NCBI GenBank assembly: GCA_002726395.1
Contig: PBTA01000079.1
Location: 1-7,187 of the forward strand
DNA: 7,187 nucleotides
Direction of reading: 5' to 3'
From: Methanobacteriota archaeon
GTDB taxonomy: Archaea > Thermoplasmatota > Poseidoniia > Poseidoniales > Poseidoniaceae
How positions within the stretch are numbered: the first letter of the stretch is position 1; each line of letters starts with the position of its first letter. Below, piece after piece: positions 6,507 through 7,187 of the stretch. Under the pieces are notes generated by a model. The model saw only the letters and a program-made list of their open reading frames with translations, did not search any database and was not told where the DNA came from. The translations under genes were made by a program, and so were the position numbers.

Positions 6507-7187
6507 ATGCAATTTGGCGGTAGAGCGATCGCACTAACCTTTGCACTCGCGTTGGCCACTTGGTCTGGCTCAGCATCGAGCCTGTCGTTGGAAGAGGTGC
6601 TAGTCCAGACACTCAAAAATTCAAATAAAATTGCTTCGTCAAGGGATAGCTGGATTGCTGCAAGGGAGTCTATTTTTGGAAGCAATGCGACTAAGGAGTC
6701 TTCCTTAAAATATTTTGGAAGTGGGTCATTGAGCGAAACGGATAGCGGTAGCGGTTATACTGGCTCGGACTCTTACTCTAACAAAATCACTTTTTCAAAA
6801 AATATTTTTGACGGTGGCCAGTCTCGTGAGAACCTTAAGTTAGCGGAAATCCAACTAGAGAGCGCAGCTGCGAGCTATAGAAATACAGAACAAGGGGTGG
6901 TGCTTGAGGCAGTTCAATCATATTTAAACTTATCCAAATCTTATCAGGAAGTTGAACTACAGAACAATAATGTAGCCAGGCTTGGAAAACATGTTGCCGC
7001 CGCCAAGGTTAATCTCGCAGAAGGAATGGGAACGCCGACAAGCTTAGCTGAGGCTGAAGCCCGTTATGCAAGGGCCAAGGCAGATAGAGCTTTAATCGCC
7101 ACTAGTTTGGAAAACGCAAAGGACCTGTTTTCTAAACTCACGCTCATGCCGGCGGATAATGATCTTGGAGAAGCCCAGCTTCCGGGG
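6507..7187 (+). CDS. TolC-family outer-membrane protein, 5' part (cut by window end)
   Basis: The frame is open from the ATG at 6507 to the last base, giving the first 227 residues of a protein that normally has about 430-500. TolC-family proteins form the trimeric outer-membrane/periplasmic duct of type I secretion and efflux systems. Residues 1-24 form a signal peptide (hydrophobic ALTFALALA, then GSAS). The mature part begins SLSLEEVLVQTLKNSNKI, the usual first helix. A beta-strand region rich in Gly and Ser follows (about 66-100), ending FDGGQSRENL. The long helices AASYRNTEQGVVLEAVQSYLNL and then AKVNLAEGMGTPTSLAEAEAR match the family's repeated TolC core. An in-frame TTG at 6498 has GGGGA six bases upstream and would add three residues, including an arginine; this may be the real start. 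Adaptor and ABC-transporter genes would be expected to follow, but lie outside the window. Confidence 0.85.
   Translation, partial: MQFGGRAIALTFALALATWSGSASSLSLEEVLVQTLKNSNKIASSRDSWIAARESIFGSNATKESSLKYFGSGSLSETDSGSGYTGSDSYSNKITFSKNIFDGGQSRENLKLAEIQLESAAASYRNTEQGVVLEAVQSYLNLSKSYQEVELQNNNVARLGKHVAAAKVNLAEGMGTPTSLAEAEARYARAKADRALIATSLENAKDLFSKLTLMPADNDLGEAQLPG

Noticed and set aside
6440..6685. 81-codon minus-strand frame
   Set aside because: It lies antisense to the signal peptide and first helix of the TolC-family gene, which is clearly the real coding strand.
1..7187. CRISPR array, tRNA or rRNA genes, insertion sequence
   Set aside because: The only regularly repeated DNA is the in-frame 108-base coding repeat at 3482-3913. 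No cloverleaf, transposase or terminal repeats were seen.

Overview
The window looks like part of an alphaproteobacterial chromosome. The left-hand gene is a DUF1489 protein, a family known essentially from Alphaproteobacteria, followed by a secreted staphylococcal-nuclease-like protein. Base composition changes across the window. Bases 181-240 hold 35 G/C of 60, whereas bases 4381-4440 hold 17 of 60. From about base 1,100 rightwards the DNA is clearly AT-richer, so the signalling genes may sit in an accessory block beside older core sequence (inference).

Layout: (1) 1-75, no certain gene. (2) 76-489 (+), DUF1489 protein. (3) 490-664, a convergent gap with nothing recognisable except a run of seven G at 644-650. 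(4) 665-1216 (-), exported thermonuclease-family protein. (5) 1217-1374, divergent promoter region. (6) 1375-2166 (+), metallo-beta-lactamase-fold hydrolase. (7) 2204-3088 (-), small class III nucleotidyl cyclase with a TolB/FlgO-like C-terminal domain, convergent with the hydrolase. (8) 3089-3382, AT-rich divergent intergenic region with several palindromes and a candidate promoter. (9) 3383-3940 (+), a protein built from four 36-residue coiled-coil repeats, starting at TTG. (10) 4023-6371 (+), a 782-residue GAF-GAF-PAS-cyclase protein with a C-terminal TPR-like hairpin, the domain plan of the cyanobacterial CyaB1/CyaB2 adenylate cyclases. (11) 6507 to the window end (+), the 5' part of a TolC-family outer-membrane efflux/secretion protein.

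The centre of the window reads as a compact cyclic-nucleotide signalling cluster. It has two class III cyclases, both with complete visible catalytic residues and adenine-type specificity residues. A metal-dependent hydrolase lies next to one of them and could, speculatively, degrade the product. A repetitive coiled-coil protein lies directly upstream of the multi-sensor cyclase and probably shares its transcript. No cAMP receptor protein or matching DNA site is visible. The TolC-like gene suggests that a type I secretion or efflux operon follows, but no link to the cyclases can be shown from this window. The most unusual part is the coiled-coil repeat gene with its stop-spanning inverted repeat, placed between two divergent cyclases.
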